Assembly: GCA_943788135.1 (NCBI GenBank)
Contig: CALSPC010000004.1
Coordinates: 1-64,000 of the forward strand
Reading direction: 5' to 3'
Length of the DNA stretch: 64,000 nucleotides
Origin: an uncultured Paracoccaceae bacterium
GTDB lineage: Bacteria > Bacteroidota > Bacteroidia > Flavobacteriales > Flavobacteriaceae
Shown: positions 35,720-45,079 of the stretch, one piece after another
Position numbering within the stretch: position 1 is the stretch's first letter
Layout: each line of letters starts with the position of its first letter
Made by a program: the position numbers and the translations under genes
Notes under the pieces: model-generated
Database searches by the model: none
Told to the model about the DNA's origin: nothing
What the model saw: the letters and a program-made list of their open reading frames with translations, nothing else

Positions 35720-36726
35720 TGTGCGCGAAAAAATAAGTTAGGAAACAATGATGTTTCATTCTTAGACGAAAGCCCCAACTTTAGAGTTGCTTTTAGAAAT
35801 CCAAGTCCATAACCAAAAAACTGAATAGCAATGGCAGGAAGTACTAAAAAAGATACATTAATGCTGTTTGAAGTCCGAAAAGCGCCAATCATAGCAACTA
35901 AAAAATAGAGTCCATAAAGGATTAGAACTCCATAAAAACCGATAATGACCAACAAAACACTAAATATAAATCCTATTGTAAATACTGTTGGAAACCAATA
36001 GGCCAATCGTTTCGACTGCGGATGCCACTTGTTTAGAATCGGGCGAGCTTGACCAAACTTATTCACTTGCGTGTAGAAACTTTTTAACGATATACGACGT
36101 TTATGAAACACAAATGCTTCGGGAATAAGGTGAAGGTGATATCCCATTTCTTTCAGACGAATGGACAAATCGGGATCTTCACCAGGGTGAATACGTCCAA
36201 AACCTCCAGTTGACTGAAAAGCTTCTTTAGAGATTCCCATATTGAAACTGCGGGGTTCATAATTTTCAATAGAGATGTCTCCGCCTCGAACTCCTCCAGT
36301 AGTCATATAAGATGTCATGGAAAAATTAATCGCTTTTTGGAGGTCTGTAAATGTATCTTTAGCTGCATCAGGCCCTCCAAACCCATCCACATATTGGGAG
36401 TTTAGTTTGGAAATTACAGCCGTTAAATACGCTGGTGGGAGAATACAATCTGAATCTAAAATAATGAAATAACGGCCTTTAGCGCGTTCCATTCCGTAAT
36501 TCCTAGAGTGTCCAGGACCTGTATTTTCTTTAGCATAATAACTGATTTTAAGAGTATCTTTAAACTGATCAACTATACGTTTTGAATCTAGAGTCGAGCC
36601 ATCTTCAATGATGACAATCTCGAACGTCTTAGGCGACTCTAAAGCCCCAAAGCTTTCTAGAAGTTCTCTAATTTCTTCTGGACGGTTAAAAACAGGAATG
36701 ATAAATGAAAAATCACTAGCAATCAT
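35716..36726 (-). CDS. Family 2 glycosyltransferase, membrane-associated
   Basis: 336 residues from ATG 36726; the upstream TTG would add six residues. The GT-A fold is clear: SFIIPVFNRPEEI, EDGSTLD, and a DxD-like LDSDCILP. Two hydrophobic segments follow at about 245-300. It transfers a nucleotide-activated sugar onto an acceptor at the inner membrane face; the acceptor is unknown. It leads the YbbR-coaE run, whose start codon ATGA overlaps its stop. Confidence 0.88.
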   Translation of the reverse strand: MIASDFSFIIPVFNRPEEIRELLESFGALESPKTFEIVIIEDGSTLDSKRIVDQFKDTLKISYYAKENTGPGHSRNYGMERAKGRYFIILDSDCILPPAYLTAVISKLNSQYVDGFGGPDAAKDTFTDLQKAINFSMTSYMTTGGVRGGDISIENYEPRSFNMGISKEAFQSTGGFGRIHPGEDPDLSIRLKEMGYHLHLIPEAFVFHKRRISLKSFYTQVNKFGQARPILNKWHPQSKRLAYWFPTVFTIGFIFSVLLVIIGFYGVLILYGLYFLVAMIGAFRTSNSINVSFLVLPAIAIQFFGYGLGFLKATLKLGLSSKNETSLFPNLFFRAQ

Positions 36727-36777
36727 AGTAACAAAGTTACACAAAGTGTTTGAATTGTAGTGAATTGAGGTGGTATA

Positions 36778-36808
36778 AAAAAACCCATAGCAAAACTATG
36801 GGTTTTTT
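36778..36808. terminator. Terminator downstream of fabI (bidirectional form)
   Basis: AAAAAACCCATAG (36778-36790) pairs with CTATGGGTTTTTT (36796-36808) around loop CAAAA. On the minus strand it ends fabI, 24 nt past its stop, just before the glycosyltransferase start region. Confidence 0.9.
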
Positions 36809-36831
36809 ATATTTTGAGTTTTGATGGCTAA

Positions 36832-37647
36832 CTACTCTTCAGTAAATTTTTCCATCACGGCATCACTGACACCCATATTACTAAAACCACCATCGTTAAA
36901 CAGGTTTTGTAAGGTCACACGTTTGGTTAAATCACTAAATAGTGAAACGGTATAATTAGCACAATCAAGAGCCGTCGCATTTCCTAATGGTGACATTTTA
37001 TCAGCATAAGCAATAAACCCATCGAATCCTTTTACGCCTTTACCAGCAGTGGTTGGGGTTGGCGATTGTGAAATGGTATTGACACGAACATTTTTGTCGC
37101 GACCAAAGAAGTATCCAAAGCTTCTAGCAATACTTTCTAAATAAGCCTTATTGTCTGCCATATCATTATAATCAGGAAACACACGTTGTGCAGCCATATA
37201 GGTGAGCGCCACAATACTTCCCCATTCATTCATGGCATCATGTTTATACAAGGTTTGCATAACTTTGTGAAAAGACATTGCAGAAACATCCGTTCCTTTT
37301 TGTGTCCAGTCATATTTTTGATCAGTGTAAGCACGACCTTTTCTGACATTGATTGACATTCCAATAGAGTGCAAAACGAAATCAAGTTTACCACCTAAAA
37401 TCTCGGTAGCTTGTTGTACTAAATTTTCTAAATCTTCAAGAGAAGTGGCATCTGCAGCAATGACTTGTGAACCTGTTTTTTTAGCCAATTCATCAATCTG
37501 CCCCATTCGCATTGCAATCGGTGCATTGGACAATACAAACGTACCGCCTTCTTCGTGAACACGCTCCGCAGTAATCCAAGCGATTGAATTAGGATCTAAG
37601 GCTCCAAAAATAATTCCGCGTTTTCCTTTTAGTAAATTGTAAGACAT
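36832..37647 (-). CDS. fabI: Enoyl-ACP reductase (NADH)
   Basis: 271 residues, short-chain dehydrogenase fold. The FabI start (LKGKRGIIFGALDPNSIAWITAE) and the tyrosine-lysine catalytic pair (DYNDMADNKAYLE) are present, followed by SQSPTPTTAGKGV. It reduces trans-2-enoyl-ACP in each cycle of type II fatty-acid synthesis and is the triclosan-binding enzyme type. Monocistronic between two strong terminator and promoter regions. Confidence 0.93.
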   Translation of the reverse strand: MSYNLLKGKRGIIFGALDPNSIAWITAERVHEEGGTFVLSNAPIAMRMGQIDELAKKTGSQVIAADATSLEDLENLVQQATEILGGKLDFVLHSIGMSINVRKGRAYTDQKYDWTQKGTDVSAMSFHKVMQTLYKHDAMNEWGSIVALTYMAAQRVFPDYNDMADNKAYLESIARSFGYFFGRDKNVRVNTISQSPTPTTAGKGVKGFDGFIAYADKMSPLGNATALDCANYTVSLFSDLTKRVTLQNLFNDGGFSNMGVSDAVMEKFTEE

Positions 37648-37698
37648 AATTATATATTTAAGTGTCGATTTTTATTTAATTTCTGGGCAAAGATAACA

Positions 37699-39351
37699 TT
37701 AATTCAATAACTGATTCGCATGTGCGATTGCCGATGCCGATAATTTTTTTCCACCAAGCATTTGAGCAATCTCTTCCACGCGTTCTTCATTTGATAATTT
37801 TATGAGAGAGGTCACTGTAGTCTGCTGAATATCTTGTTTAAAAACTTTAAAATGCGCTTGTCCTTTGGCCGCAATTTGAGGGAGATGAGTGATCGAAAAC
37901 ACTTGCATATAAGCGCTCATCTGATTCATGATATCGCCCATTTTGTGTGCAATTTCCCCAGAAACTCCTGTATCAATCTCATCAAACATAATGGTTGGCA
38001 GCTGTTGATACTTTGATAACACTGATTTAATTGCCAACATAATTCTAGACAATTCTCCACCAGATGCAGCTTTTTTGAGAGGTAAAAACGAAGCTCCTTT
38101 GTTGGCTGTAAACAAAAATTCTAGCTGGTCTTTTCCATTGTACAAATACGATTCCGAAGGCTTTAATAGCAATTTAAACCGGGCGTTTGGCATTCCTAAA
38201 TCTGACAGTATTGCTTCTAGTTGTTTGACTAGCTCTGGAAATACGTGCAAACGTTGTTTACTTAGAGTTTCAGCACATTTATCAAGTTCTTTTGTAAGCG
38301 ATTCAAGCGTGTTTTCTTTTTCGGCTATGGTATCATCTAAAGAAGCCAAAGTATCCAACTGCGTCGCTAAATGACTTTCAATTTTAATAAGATCTGCTAC
38401 TGTATTTACCGAATGTTTAGAAAATAAATTATGAACCGCTTTAAGGATGTTATCAATTTCTTGTAAGCGCTTTGGATTGACCTCTAACTTGGCTTGTTCA
38501 GATTCTATCTCACTAAAAACGTCATCTAATTCGATAGCCATACTGTCAATACGATCCGATAAGGAACTATAAAGCGTGCTCATACTTGATAATTTATGAA
38601 ACGCTTGTTTTAAGGTCATAAGGTTCGAAGCTATTCCTAAATCTTCAGTACTTATAAGTTGATTTGCTAGGGCAAGTTCGGTTTGAATGGATTCTACATT
38701 GTTAAGTGTATTGTATTCAAGTTCGAGAGCCTCTAAATCAATGCCTTGAAGTTTTGCTTCTGTTAATTCTTTTAATAAAAACGCCTGATAATCCTGCTCT
38801 TTTTCTGACTGAGCCTTTGCAGCGATTAAGGCACTCAATTGTTTTTGTGATGTTTTGTACGATTTCAATAGCTGCTGATAGATTTCAATAGCGTTACTAT
38901 TTTTTGCCAAGGCATCAATAATTTGAAACTGAAAATCATCGTTGGTGAGTTCTTGTGTTTGTTGTTGTGAATGAATATCAATTAACTGAGTACCGAGCGC
39001 TGCTAAAACGGTGAGATTCACAGGAGAATCATTTACAAATGCTCTTGATTTTCCAGAGGGAAGGATTTCCCGTCTTAAGAGAGTAAGCATCTCAAAATCG
39101 AGATCATGATCATCAAAAAAAGGTTTTAGATTAAAATTTTCAATATTAAAACTCGCTTCGATAATACATTTTTGAGTTGGATCATTGATGTTTGAAAAAT
39201 CGACACGCTTTCCAAGAACCAACGCTAAACCGCCTAATAAAATAGATTTACCTGCCCCTGTTTCTCCAGTAATACAGGTAAAACCCGAATCAAACTGAAC
39301 ATGTAGAGTATCAATTAGAGCATAATTTTTTATGGATAATTCTGAAAGCAA
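37699..39351 (-). CDS. recN: DNA repair protein RecN
   Basis: 550 residues, SMC-like. Walker A GETGAGKS is at 29-36; two long coiled-coil stretches (about 150-370) flank a hinge-like centre; the C-terminal half holds the signature ASGGELSR and Walker B TIMFDEIDTGVSG. It takes part in double-strand-break repair. The start is TTG at 39351: the conserved N-terminus MLxxLSIKNYALID begins there. An ATG eight bases further upstream is out of frame. Confidence 0.94.
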   Translation of the reverse strand: MLSELSIKNYALIDTLHVQFDSGFTCITGETGAGKSILLGGLALVLGKRVDFSNINDPTQKCIIEASFNIENFNLKPFFDDHDLDFEMLTLLRREILPSGKSRAFVNDSPVNLTVLAALGTQLIDIHSQQQTQELTNDDFQFQIIDALAKNSNAIEIYQQLLKSYKTSQKQLSALIAAKAQSEKEQDYQAFLLKELTEAKLQGIDLEALELEYNTLNNVESIQTELALANQLISTEDLGIASNLMTLKQAFHKLSSMSTLYSSLSDRIDSMAIELDDVFSEIESEQAKLEVNPKRLQEIDNILKAVHNLFSKHSVNTVADLIKIESHLATQLDTLASLDDTIAEKENTLESLTKELDKCAETLSKQRLHVFPELVKQLEAILSDLGMPNARFKLLLKPSESYLYNGKDQLEFLFTANKGASFLPLKKAASGGELSRIMLAIKSVLSKYQQLPTIMFDEIDTGVSGEIAHKMGDIMNQMSAYMQVFSITHLPQIAAKGQAHFKVFKQDIQQTTVTSLIKLSNEERVEEIAQMLGGKKLSASAIAHANQLLN

Positions 39352-39422
39352 GGTGTCATTTTATTTAGTGCAACTAAGATAAACTTTCTATTATACTAAT
39401 GTGAAATGATATTGAAAAATAT

Positions 39423-40316
39423 TTAAAACTTTATATTGCGCCATTTTCTTGAGTACGTAGGTGCGATCTTAGAAAGCGTTGAAACAAGATCAGCACTGTT
39501 TACATCGGGACCATCTGAAAATATATCTGTGATCTCATCTGCTTTAGCATCAAAAAACACACGTAGCAAAAATGAATTTGGACGTCGTTTATGAAGTTCA
39601 TTTAATTGATAGAGTGCGGTTGCAATTCCAGTCTTTCCTTCTTTTGCAGCAGTCGCCATAAGATCTAAACCTTGTAAATGGTAGGCAAATAATAGGGAAT
39701 GGAATTCTTTGAAAGTTGGGGACATTATATTGTTAATCAATGCGCTTCGTGTCTGATCTCCTCCTGAAGGTGGCTTCCACCCTACTGGATTACTACTTTG
39801 TTGCGAATAATTAACAATATCACGCGCTTGTTTATAATAGGCATCTCCTCCTTTGAGTTCAAATGTATCTGCATCCATTCCTAAAATTATGTAAGCATGA
39901 AACGCTATAACAGAAACTAAATTAGATTCAAATTGAGTGGGATTAAAATTCAAATTCTGATACTCTAAATACTTAAAATTAAAGTCTTTATCATTAAAAT
40001 TATAGACTGGACTCACATAGGATGAATTGTGAACAGGGCGCGCCGATTGAACTTGAATTGTAGCTTGAAATGCACTCGATTGATAGTCTTGAATCGTAAT
40101 CACCATACTACACTCTATACGTTCTTGAGTTTTGAATGTCTTGGTCGTCCAACGTGTATTATTTACAAATTCTTTTAGTTGTTTTTCAAGAGTTTTAAAA
40201 ACCTGAACATTCTCATTACCCGTTTGTTGGGCGTTTACCACCACCGTACAATTAAGCTCTTGTGAACTGATATGAATTGAAGTGAAAAAAGCAATTAAAA
40301 TGACTAATTTACGCAT
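39423..40316 (-). CDS. porD: Type IX secretion accessory protein PorD (DUF4835)
   Basis: 297 residues with signal peptide MRKLVILIAFFTSIHISSQ. The sequence matches DUF4835 (ELNCTVVVNAQQ, DKDFNFKYLEYQNLNF, IILGMDADTFE, YYKQARDIVNYSQQ), the family of PorD, which is linked to assembly of the type IX secretion and gliding machinery in Bacteroidota. Its start overlaps the coaBC stop by 8 nt, so it is in the coaBC-rpoZ-bamD run. A sorting domain elsewhere in the window (22.1-24.5 kb) is a possible cargo of this system. Confidence 0.88.
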   Translation of the reverse strand: MRKLVILIAFFTSIHISSQELNCTVVVNAQQTGNENVQVFKTLEKQLKEFVNNTRWTTKTFKTQERIECSMVITIQDYQSSAFQATIQVQSARPVHNSSYVSPVYNFNDKDFNFKYLEYQNLNFNPTQFESNLVSVIAFHAYIILGMDADTFELKGGDAYYKQARDIVNYSQQSSNPVGWKPPSGGDQTRSALINNIMSPTFKEFHSLLFAYHLQGLDLMATAAKEGKTGIATALYQLNELHKRRPNSFLLRVFFDAKADEITDIFSDGPDVNSADLVSTLSKIAPTYSRKWRNIKF

Positions 40317-41520
40317 TGATTTGTTTTAAAAGTTCATTCATTATATCCTTGGCGACATCGGCTTTTGATTTAAGAGGAAATTCAGTTTGAACTAAATTTT
40401 TATCGATTAGGGTAACTTTATTGGATTTACCGCCAAATCCTGCTCCTTTGTCGTTTAACGAATTTAATACAATTAAATCTAAATTTTTAGATTTCAATTT
40501 CTTTATTGCGTTGGCAACTTCGTCATTTGTTTCTAAGGCAAAACCTACCAATAATTGGTGAGATTTGAGTGCTCCAATCGATGCTAAAATATCTTTTGTT
40601 TTTTCTAATTCTAAAGATAACGTTGAAGCTGACTTTTTTATTTTAGAAGGTGCTGCATTTTTGGGTTTATAATCGGCTACTGCAGCAGAAGCTATAGCTA
40701 CATCAACAGCATCAAAATAGGCATGGACTTGAGTGTACATCTCATCTGCGCTCATAACTGGAACTATTTTGATCCGGGAGTTTTTGGCTTTTAAATGTGT
40801 AGGTCCAGTAATCAGAACCACCTCAGCCCCGAGCTGGGCAGCGTAATTTGCAATTTCAAAACCCATTAAACCACTAGAATGATTTCCAATAAAACGTACA
40901 GGATCTATAGCCTCGTAAGTTGGACCCGCAGTCACTAAAACCCTTTTCCCATACAAAGGTAACTGCCCTAAAACATGTAATTCTATATGTTCTAATATTG
41001 CTTCTGGCTCTGCCATTCTACCTTCGCCTACTAATCCACTTGCAAGTTCTCCTGACGTTGCAGGGATGAGATTATTTCCTATAGATTTGAGCGTTTCTAT
41101 AGAGGTTTTTGTAGTGGGATGTTTATGCATATCCAAATCCATTGCAGGGGCAAAATAGACTGGACATTTAGCTGAGAGATAGGTTGCAACTAAAAAATTA
41201 TCGCTATTCCCTGAAGCCATCTTGGAAAGTGTATTAGCTGTAGCTGGTGCGACAACAAATAAATCAGCCCATAATCCGAGCTCAACGTGGTTGTTCCAAA
41301 CCGCATTGTCGTCCGTATCGTCTGTAAAGGACGAGATTACGGGATTTTTGGAAAGGGTTGAAAGTGTAAGGGGTGTAATAAATTCTTTGGCTGCAGGCGT
41401 CATTATGACTCTGACATGAGCACCAGCTTTGATAAACAATCTTACGAGGGCTGCTGTTTTGTACGCAGCAATCCCAGCAGTAATTCCTAAAAGAATATGT
41501 TTACCGCTTAGAACAGACAT
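40309..41520 (-). CDS. coaBC: Bifunctional phosphopantothenoylcysteine decarboxylase / phosphopantothenate-cysteine ligase
   Basis: 403 residues. Residues 1-185 are the flavoprotein CoaC domain (GKHILLGITAGIAAYK; the NHVELG histidine). The substrate motif is PAMDLDM (125-131), with Asp128 where the canonical PxMNxxM has Asn, and Ser161 (ASGLVGEGRM) where many homologues have the clamp cysteine (ACG). The CoaB domain (about 190-403) has the CTP-binding start YGKRVLVTAGPTYEAIDPVR. Together they turn 4'-phosphopantothenate and Cys into 4'-phosphopantetheine. The substitutions are probably a Bacteroidota lineage feature. Coupled to rpoZ upstream (2-nt gap) and porD downstream. Confidence 0.93.
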   Translation of the reverse strand: MSVLSGKHILLGITAGIAAYKTAALVRLFIKAGAHVRVIMTPAAKEFITPLTLSTLSKNPVISSFTDDTDDNAVWNNHVELGLWADLFVVAPATANTLSKMASGNSDNFLVATYLSAKCPVYFAPAMDLDMHKHPTTKTSIETLKSIGNNLIPATSGELASGLVGEGRMAEPEAILEHIELHVLGQLPLYGKRVLVTAGPTYEAIDPVRFIGNHSSGLMGFEIANYAAQLGAEVVLITGPTHLKAKNSRIKIVPVMSADEMYTQVHAYFDAVDVAIASAAVADYKPKNAAPSKIKKSASTLSLELEKTKDILASIGALKSHQLLVGFALETNDEVANAIKKLKSKNLDLIVLNSLNDKGAGFGGKSNKVTLIDKNLVQTEFPLKSKADVAKDIMNELLKQINA

Positions 41521-41522
41521 TT

Positions 41523-41855
41523 TTACTGTTCTTGAGAATCGTCTTCTACGTTACGGTAGTAAATTCTTTCATTTAGCCACTCTTGAACTGCTAATGCATG
41601 TGGCTTAGGAAGACGCTCATAAAATTTAGAAACCTCGATTTGTTCTTTGTTTTCAAAAACTTCTTCTAAGCTATCATTGAACGTAGCAAATTCTTCAAGC
41701 TTGTCGATCAATTCTCTTCGGATGTCCGTGTTGATTTGTTCTGCTCTTCTAGAAATTACAGAAATCGCTTCATAAATATTTTGCGTTGGTGCATCTACTT
41801 TATTACGATCGTAAGTTTCTGTGTTAACGGGTGCATTTACTTTTTTTAAATCCAT
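41523..41855 (-). CDS. rpoZ: DNA-directed RNA polymerase omega subunit, Bacteroidota type
   Basis: 110 residues. The core TQNIYEAISVISRRAEQIN is the omega/Rpb6 helix pair (the family motif is NIYE-xVxxISKRAxQI). The extension after residue 55 is typical of Bacteroidota omega. It stabilises the beta' subunit. It follows bamD by 8 nt and precedes coaBC by 2 nt; rpoB and rpoC are elsewhere (48.9-57 kb). Confidence 0.9.
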   Translation of the reverse strand: MDLKKVNAPVNTETYDRNKVDAPTQNIYEAISVISRRAEQINTDIRRELIDKLEEFATFNDSLEEVFENKEQIEVSKFYERLPKPHALAVQEWLNERIYYRNVEDDSQEQ

Positions 41856-41863
41856 AATGAATA

Positions 41864-42679
41864 TTAACTTTTAGTCGTTTTTGAATTAGTTTGAATTGAT
41901 TTTAGGGCCTCGTACATCTTCTGAATATCTTCATTGTCTTTGGTTTCAGGAAATGCATACACTAATGAATTGTAATAGCTCATTGCTTTTTCTGTACGCT
42001 CTGTCTGTTTCCACGCTACACTATTTACAGCTAACTGATAAGCAGAGTCAAATTTATAATACATCGCTTCTTGTTTATACGATGAGCCTGGAAATTCAAC
42101 TAAAAAATTATCTAAAGCCGTAATCGCTGAATTATAATCCCGATGAAACGGCCCTGTTAAGTTATATTGTAAGGCGATTTTGAATGCTTTTTCTTCAAGC
42201 TTATTATCTAGTTCTCTTACCAATAAATTGGCTTCATCTAAATATTCAGACTGCGGATATGTATTGATAAATAATTGAAGTTTATCTAGAGCTTCCACTG
42301 TTTCTGTTTGATCTTTAGAAAACAAAGGCGACAGTTCGTAGTAGCTTTTGGCCGCTAAAAATGCTATCTCTTGTACTTTCTCACTTTTGGGATAAGCATC
42401 TACAAAACGTTCCATCTGATAATTGGCTGTATAGTAATCTTTAGTTTCGTAAAATGTTCTACAATACATATACATCAATTTTTGAGCTTGAGGCTTGCCT
42501 CTGTATTTTGGCACAATTTGCACGAAAACTCGATTTGCTTTACCAAACTTACCCGCTTCAAAAAGTTCAGTTCCTAATTTGAATTTAGCAGCAATATCTT
42601 CACTTTTCAATACTTTCTGGTATTCGCTACAAGAGTTTATTGAAAATGCTATGATTAGTATGTAAATAAAATTCTTCAT
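41864..42679 (-). CDS. bamD: Outer-membrane assembly lipoprotein BamD
   Basis: 271 residues. A lipoprotein signal ends in INSC (Cys17). The remainder has five TPR-like helix pairs, with typical BamD sequences (ELFEAGKFGKA, MYCRTFYETKDYYTANYQMERFVDAYPKS, AALDNFLVEFPGS-like). BamD works with BamA to insert beta barrels into the outer membrane. It leads the bamD-rpoZ-coaBC-porD run, after a TAATTTTG element. Confidence 0.9.
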   Translation of the reverse strand: MKNFIYILIIAFSINSCSEYQKVLKSEDIAAKFKLGTELFEAGKFGKANRVFVQIVPKYRGKPQAQKLMYMYCRTFYETKDYYTANYQMERFVDAYPKSEKVQEIAFLAAKSYYELSPLFSKDQTETVEALDKLQLFINTYPQSEYLDEANLLVRELDNKLEEKAFKIALQYNLTGPFHRDYNSAITALDNFLVEFPGSSYKQEAMYYKFDSAYQLAVNSVAWKQTERTEKAMSYYNSLVYAFPETKDNEDIQKMYEALKSIQTNSKTTKS

Positions 42680-42699
42680 AAATTATTTAAGAATGAGGG

Positions 42700-42707
42700 C
42701 AAAATTA
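42700..42707 (-). promoter_or_regulatory. -7 element (TAATTTTG) of the bamD operon
   Basis: TAATTTTG on the minus strand matches TAnnTTTG 21 nt before the bamD ATG. No upstream TTTG is at the right distance. Confidence 0.4.
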
Positions 42708-42793
42708 CGGATTTATAACGGATTTAAAAAACTATTAGTTTAGCTAAATTAAATGGTTTGAATTCCCACACTTAATGTTTAAGTAATATTTAA

Positions 42794-43669
42794 CTAAAAC
42801 TGTGCTATAAAAGTCGCTATTTTGGCTTGTAACTCTTTTGAAGCAGGAACAAGAGGTAAACGGACTGAATCTTCACAATAGCCCAGATGTTTAAATACTG
42901 CTTTTATTCCAGCAGGGTTATTTTCTTCAAATATCATATTTATAATAGGCATTAAACGTGCTTCCATTCTACGAGAGTCTTCAACATTGCCTTCAAGTCC
43001 CCACTGAATCATTTGAGAGAATTCTTTTGGAAACGCTTGCCCAATAACTGATATTACACCTGATCCACCTGCTAGAGTTACGCCTAACACCAAATCATCA
43101 TCACCAGAAATAACCAAGAAGTCTTTAGGCTTATGTTTAATTAATTCGAGATATTGTTCCATATTATTTCCCGCTTCCTTGACTGCTACTATGGACTTAA
43201 AATCATTAGCAAGTCTAAGAACCGTGGAGGCTTCTACATTTTTAGCCGTTCTTCCTGGGACATTATACAAAATCACCGGAATTGAAGACGCTTCTGCTAC
43301 GGCTTTAAAATGCTGATAAAATCCTTCTTGAGTGGGTTTACTGTAATACGGAGCAACCGATAGAATGGCTGCAAAAGGCGACAAATCTGTGGATTGTAAT
43401 TCGGCCACAACTGCTGCCGTATTGTTTCCTCCTATTCCGATAACCAAAGGTACACGACCTTTATTAGCATCAATAACCGTTTGTGTAATCTCTTTTTTCT
43501 CAGCAGCTGTTACGGTTACACTCTCGCCAGTAGTTCCACTAATGACTAAGTAATTAACCCCATTTGAGATGTTGTATTCTACAATTTTTGCTAGGGCTTG
43601 ATGATCTATACTTAGATCTGACTTAAATGGAGTGACAAGGGCTACTCCAGTTCCAATTAATATATTCAT
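42794..43669 (-). CDS. dapA: 4-hydroxy-tetrahydrodipicolinate synthase
   Basis: 291 residues, TIM barrel. The Schiff-base Lys164 lies in VAVKEAGNN, the catalytic Tyr135 in YNVPGRT, and the start has [14 protein letters not shown]. It condenses pyruvate with aspartate semialdehyde, the first step of the diaminopimelate/lysine branch. It follows DUF6913 with a 1-nt gap, so the two are one transcript. Confidence 0.95.
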   Translation of the reverse strand: MNILIGTGVALVTPFKSDLSIDHQALAKIVEYNISNGVNYLVISGTTGESVTVTAAEKKEITQTVIDANKGRVPLVIGIGGNNTAAVVAELQSTDLSPFAAILSVAPYYSKPTQEGFYQHFKAVAEASSIPVILYNVPGRTAKNVEASTVLRLANDFKSIVAVKEAGNNMEQYLELIKHKPKDFLVISGDDDLVLGVTLAGGSGVISVIGQAFPKEFSQMIQWGLEGNVEDSRRMEARLMPIINMIFEENNPAGIKAVFKHLGYCEDSVRLPLVPASKELQAKIATFIAQF

Positions 43670-43670
43670 T

Positions 43671-44189
43671 TTATAACCTGTTTAGTTGGGTTAAATATTT
43701 AGTTAATTCTATTTTAAAAATATCTGTGTCTTTAGGTTCTATATCTAAAGTGAAATCATGTAATCGAGGGTCATCATTAGAGAGACCTATTTTGAAATTT
43801 GCTTTAGACTGAGCTGTGATCAAATTAAGTTCTAGCTTATTACTTTTATAGTAGCTAATCAATACATCAAAAGGCTTGTGAGTAAACTCATCAATCTCAG
43901 CGCTTTTTGGTCGGCCTAACCAATCAAAACTTTCCATACTAAAAAAGGCATCCCAACTATTGGGTTTGTCTTTTTCCATTCCTATCATAGAAATAAATTG
44001 AATGTTATTATACCCTAACCCAAAATCATTAACTAAAGCTCTAAAAAAATCATAGTCATGATAGGCTTCGTAATCAAATATTACGCCCATAGTTTTGACC
44101 TTACTACTTTTAAAATTCTTAACTCGAGATTTAAGAATTAAAGTAATATTTTTTTGCAGAGTTAGGGATCTAAGTTGTTTAAAAAACAT
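43671..44189 (-). CDS. DUF6913 family protein
   Basis: 172 residues without signal peptide or membrane segment. The sequence ([49 protein letters not shown]) matches the Flavobacteriia DUF6913 family, of unknown function. It is directly upstream of dapA and probably cotranscribed. A TACATTTG element 20 nt before the ATG is a likely promoter. Confidence 0.82.
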   Translation of the reverse strand: MFFKQLRSLTLQKNITLILKSRVKNFKSSKVKTMGVIFDYEAYHDYDFFRALVNDFGLGYNNIQFISMIGMEKDKPNSWDAFFSMESFDWLGRPKSAEIDEFTHKPFDVLISYYKSNKLELNLITAQSKANFKIGLSNDDPRLHDFTLDIEPKDTDIFKIELTKYLTQLNRL

Positions 44190-44208
44190 TTACCTTTATT
44201 GACAACTA

Positions 44209-44216
44209 CAAATGTA
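44209..44216 (-). promoter_or_regulatory. -7 element (TACATTTG) of the DUF6913-dapA pair
   Basis: TACATTTG on the minus strand, 20 nt before the DUF6913 ATG and 7 nt before the divergent 5'-nucleotidase ATG. It is the same octamer as in the tRNA promoters but lacks a clear TTTG upstream. Confidence 0.45.
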
Positions 44217-44222
44217 ACATAA

Positions 44223-44981
44223 ATGAAGTATAAATTAGTTCTAATTATTGGGTTTATTTCCTTGATTTTTTCATGCGAAAACTCTAAACAGCTTGTAAAC
44301 ATTAATGCTGAAAACCGTATCATCGCTGAGGAACTTCCATCAAATAAAGATATTGAAGCTGTGATTGAACCTTATAAAATCAATCTAGACAAATCCATGA
44401 CTAAAATATTAAGTTATTCAACAGATACCTACTCAAAAAATGATGGAAACTACAATACCGCAATCGGTAATTTGATGGCAGATGCCATTATGGAACTTTC
44501 CAATCCTATATTTAAGAGTCGTACAGGAAAAAATTTAGACATGGTCTTATTGAATCATGGAGGTATTCGATCAGTTTTATCCAAAGGAAATATTACAACT
44601 CGAACTGCTTACAGCCTTATGCCATTTGAAAACAGTGTCATCGTGGTTGCTCTAAAAGGCACTGTGATTATGGAAATGACTTCCTATCTCAAAGAATTTG
44701 GGAAACCTCACCCCATTTCAGGATTAGAATTGGTTTTAAATTCGGATAACACCTACAATACGATTTTGATTGGTGGTGAGCCCGTTGAAATGGAAAAAAC
44801 ATACCACGTTGCTACTAATGATTATCTTTATAAAGGAGGTGACCAAATGTATTTTTTAAAAAAAAGCGACACCCTCTATGATTTAAATTATAAAATCAGA
44901 ACTGTTTTGATTGATTATTTCAAAACCTATGATACGCTTAGTCCCACAAAAGACCAACGCTTTATAAAACTTAAAAATTAA
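44223..44981 (+). CDS. 5'-nucleotidase C-terminal domain protein
   Basis: 252 residues with a lipoprotein-type signal (LIFSCEN, Cys18). It matches the C-terminal substrate-binding domain of the UshA/5'-nucleotidase family (NYNTAIGNLMADAIMEL, LLNHGGIRS, YSLMPFENSVIV, NDYLYKGGDQM). The metal-binding catalytic domain is missing; the next gene on the same strand supplies it. Hydrolysis of extracytoplasmic nucleotides or sugar nucleotides is inferred for the pair. Confidence 0.9.
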   Translation: MKYKLVLIIGFISLIFSCENSKQLVNINAENRIIAEELPSNKDIEAVIEPYKINLDKSMTKILSYSTDTYSKNDGNYNTAIGNLMADAIMELSNPIFKSRTGKNLDMVLLNHGGIRSVLSKGNITTRTAYSLMPFENSVIVVALKGTVIMEMTSYLKEFGKPHPISGLELVLNSDNTYNTILIGGEPVEMEKTYHVATNDYLYKGGDQMYFLKKSDTLYDLNYKIRTVLIDYFKTYDTLSPTKDQRFIKLKN

Positions 44982-45079
44982 TACAAAACACATGAAACAT
45001 CTCACCCTAAAGCTTGATATGAAAGGGAATAATTAATAGATGTACTATGTGACCATTAAAAATAATTAATAAACGACAC

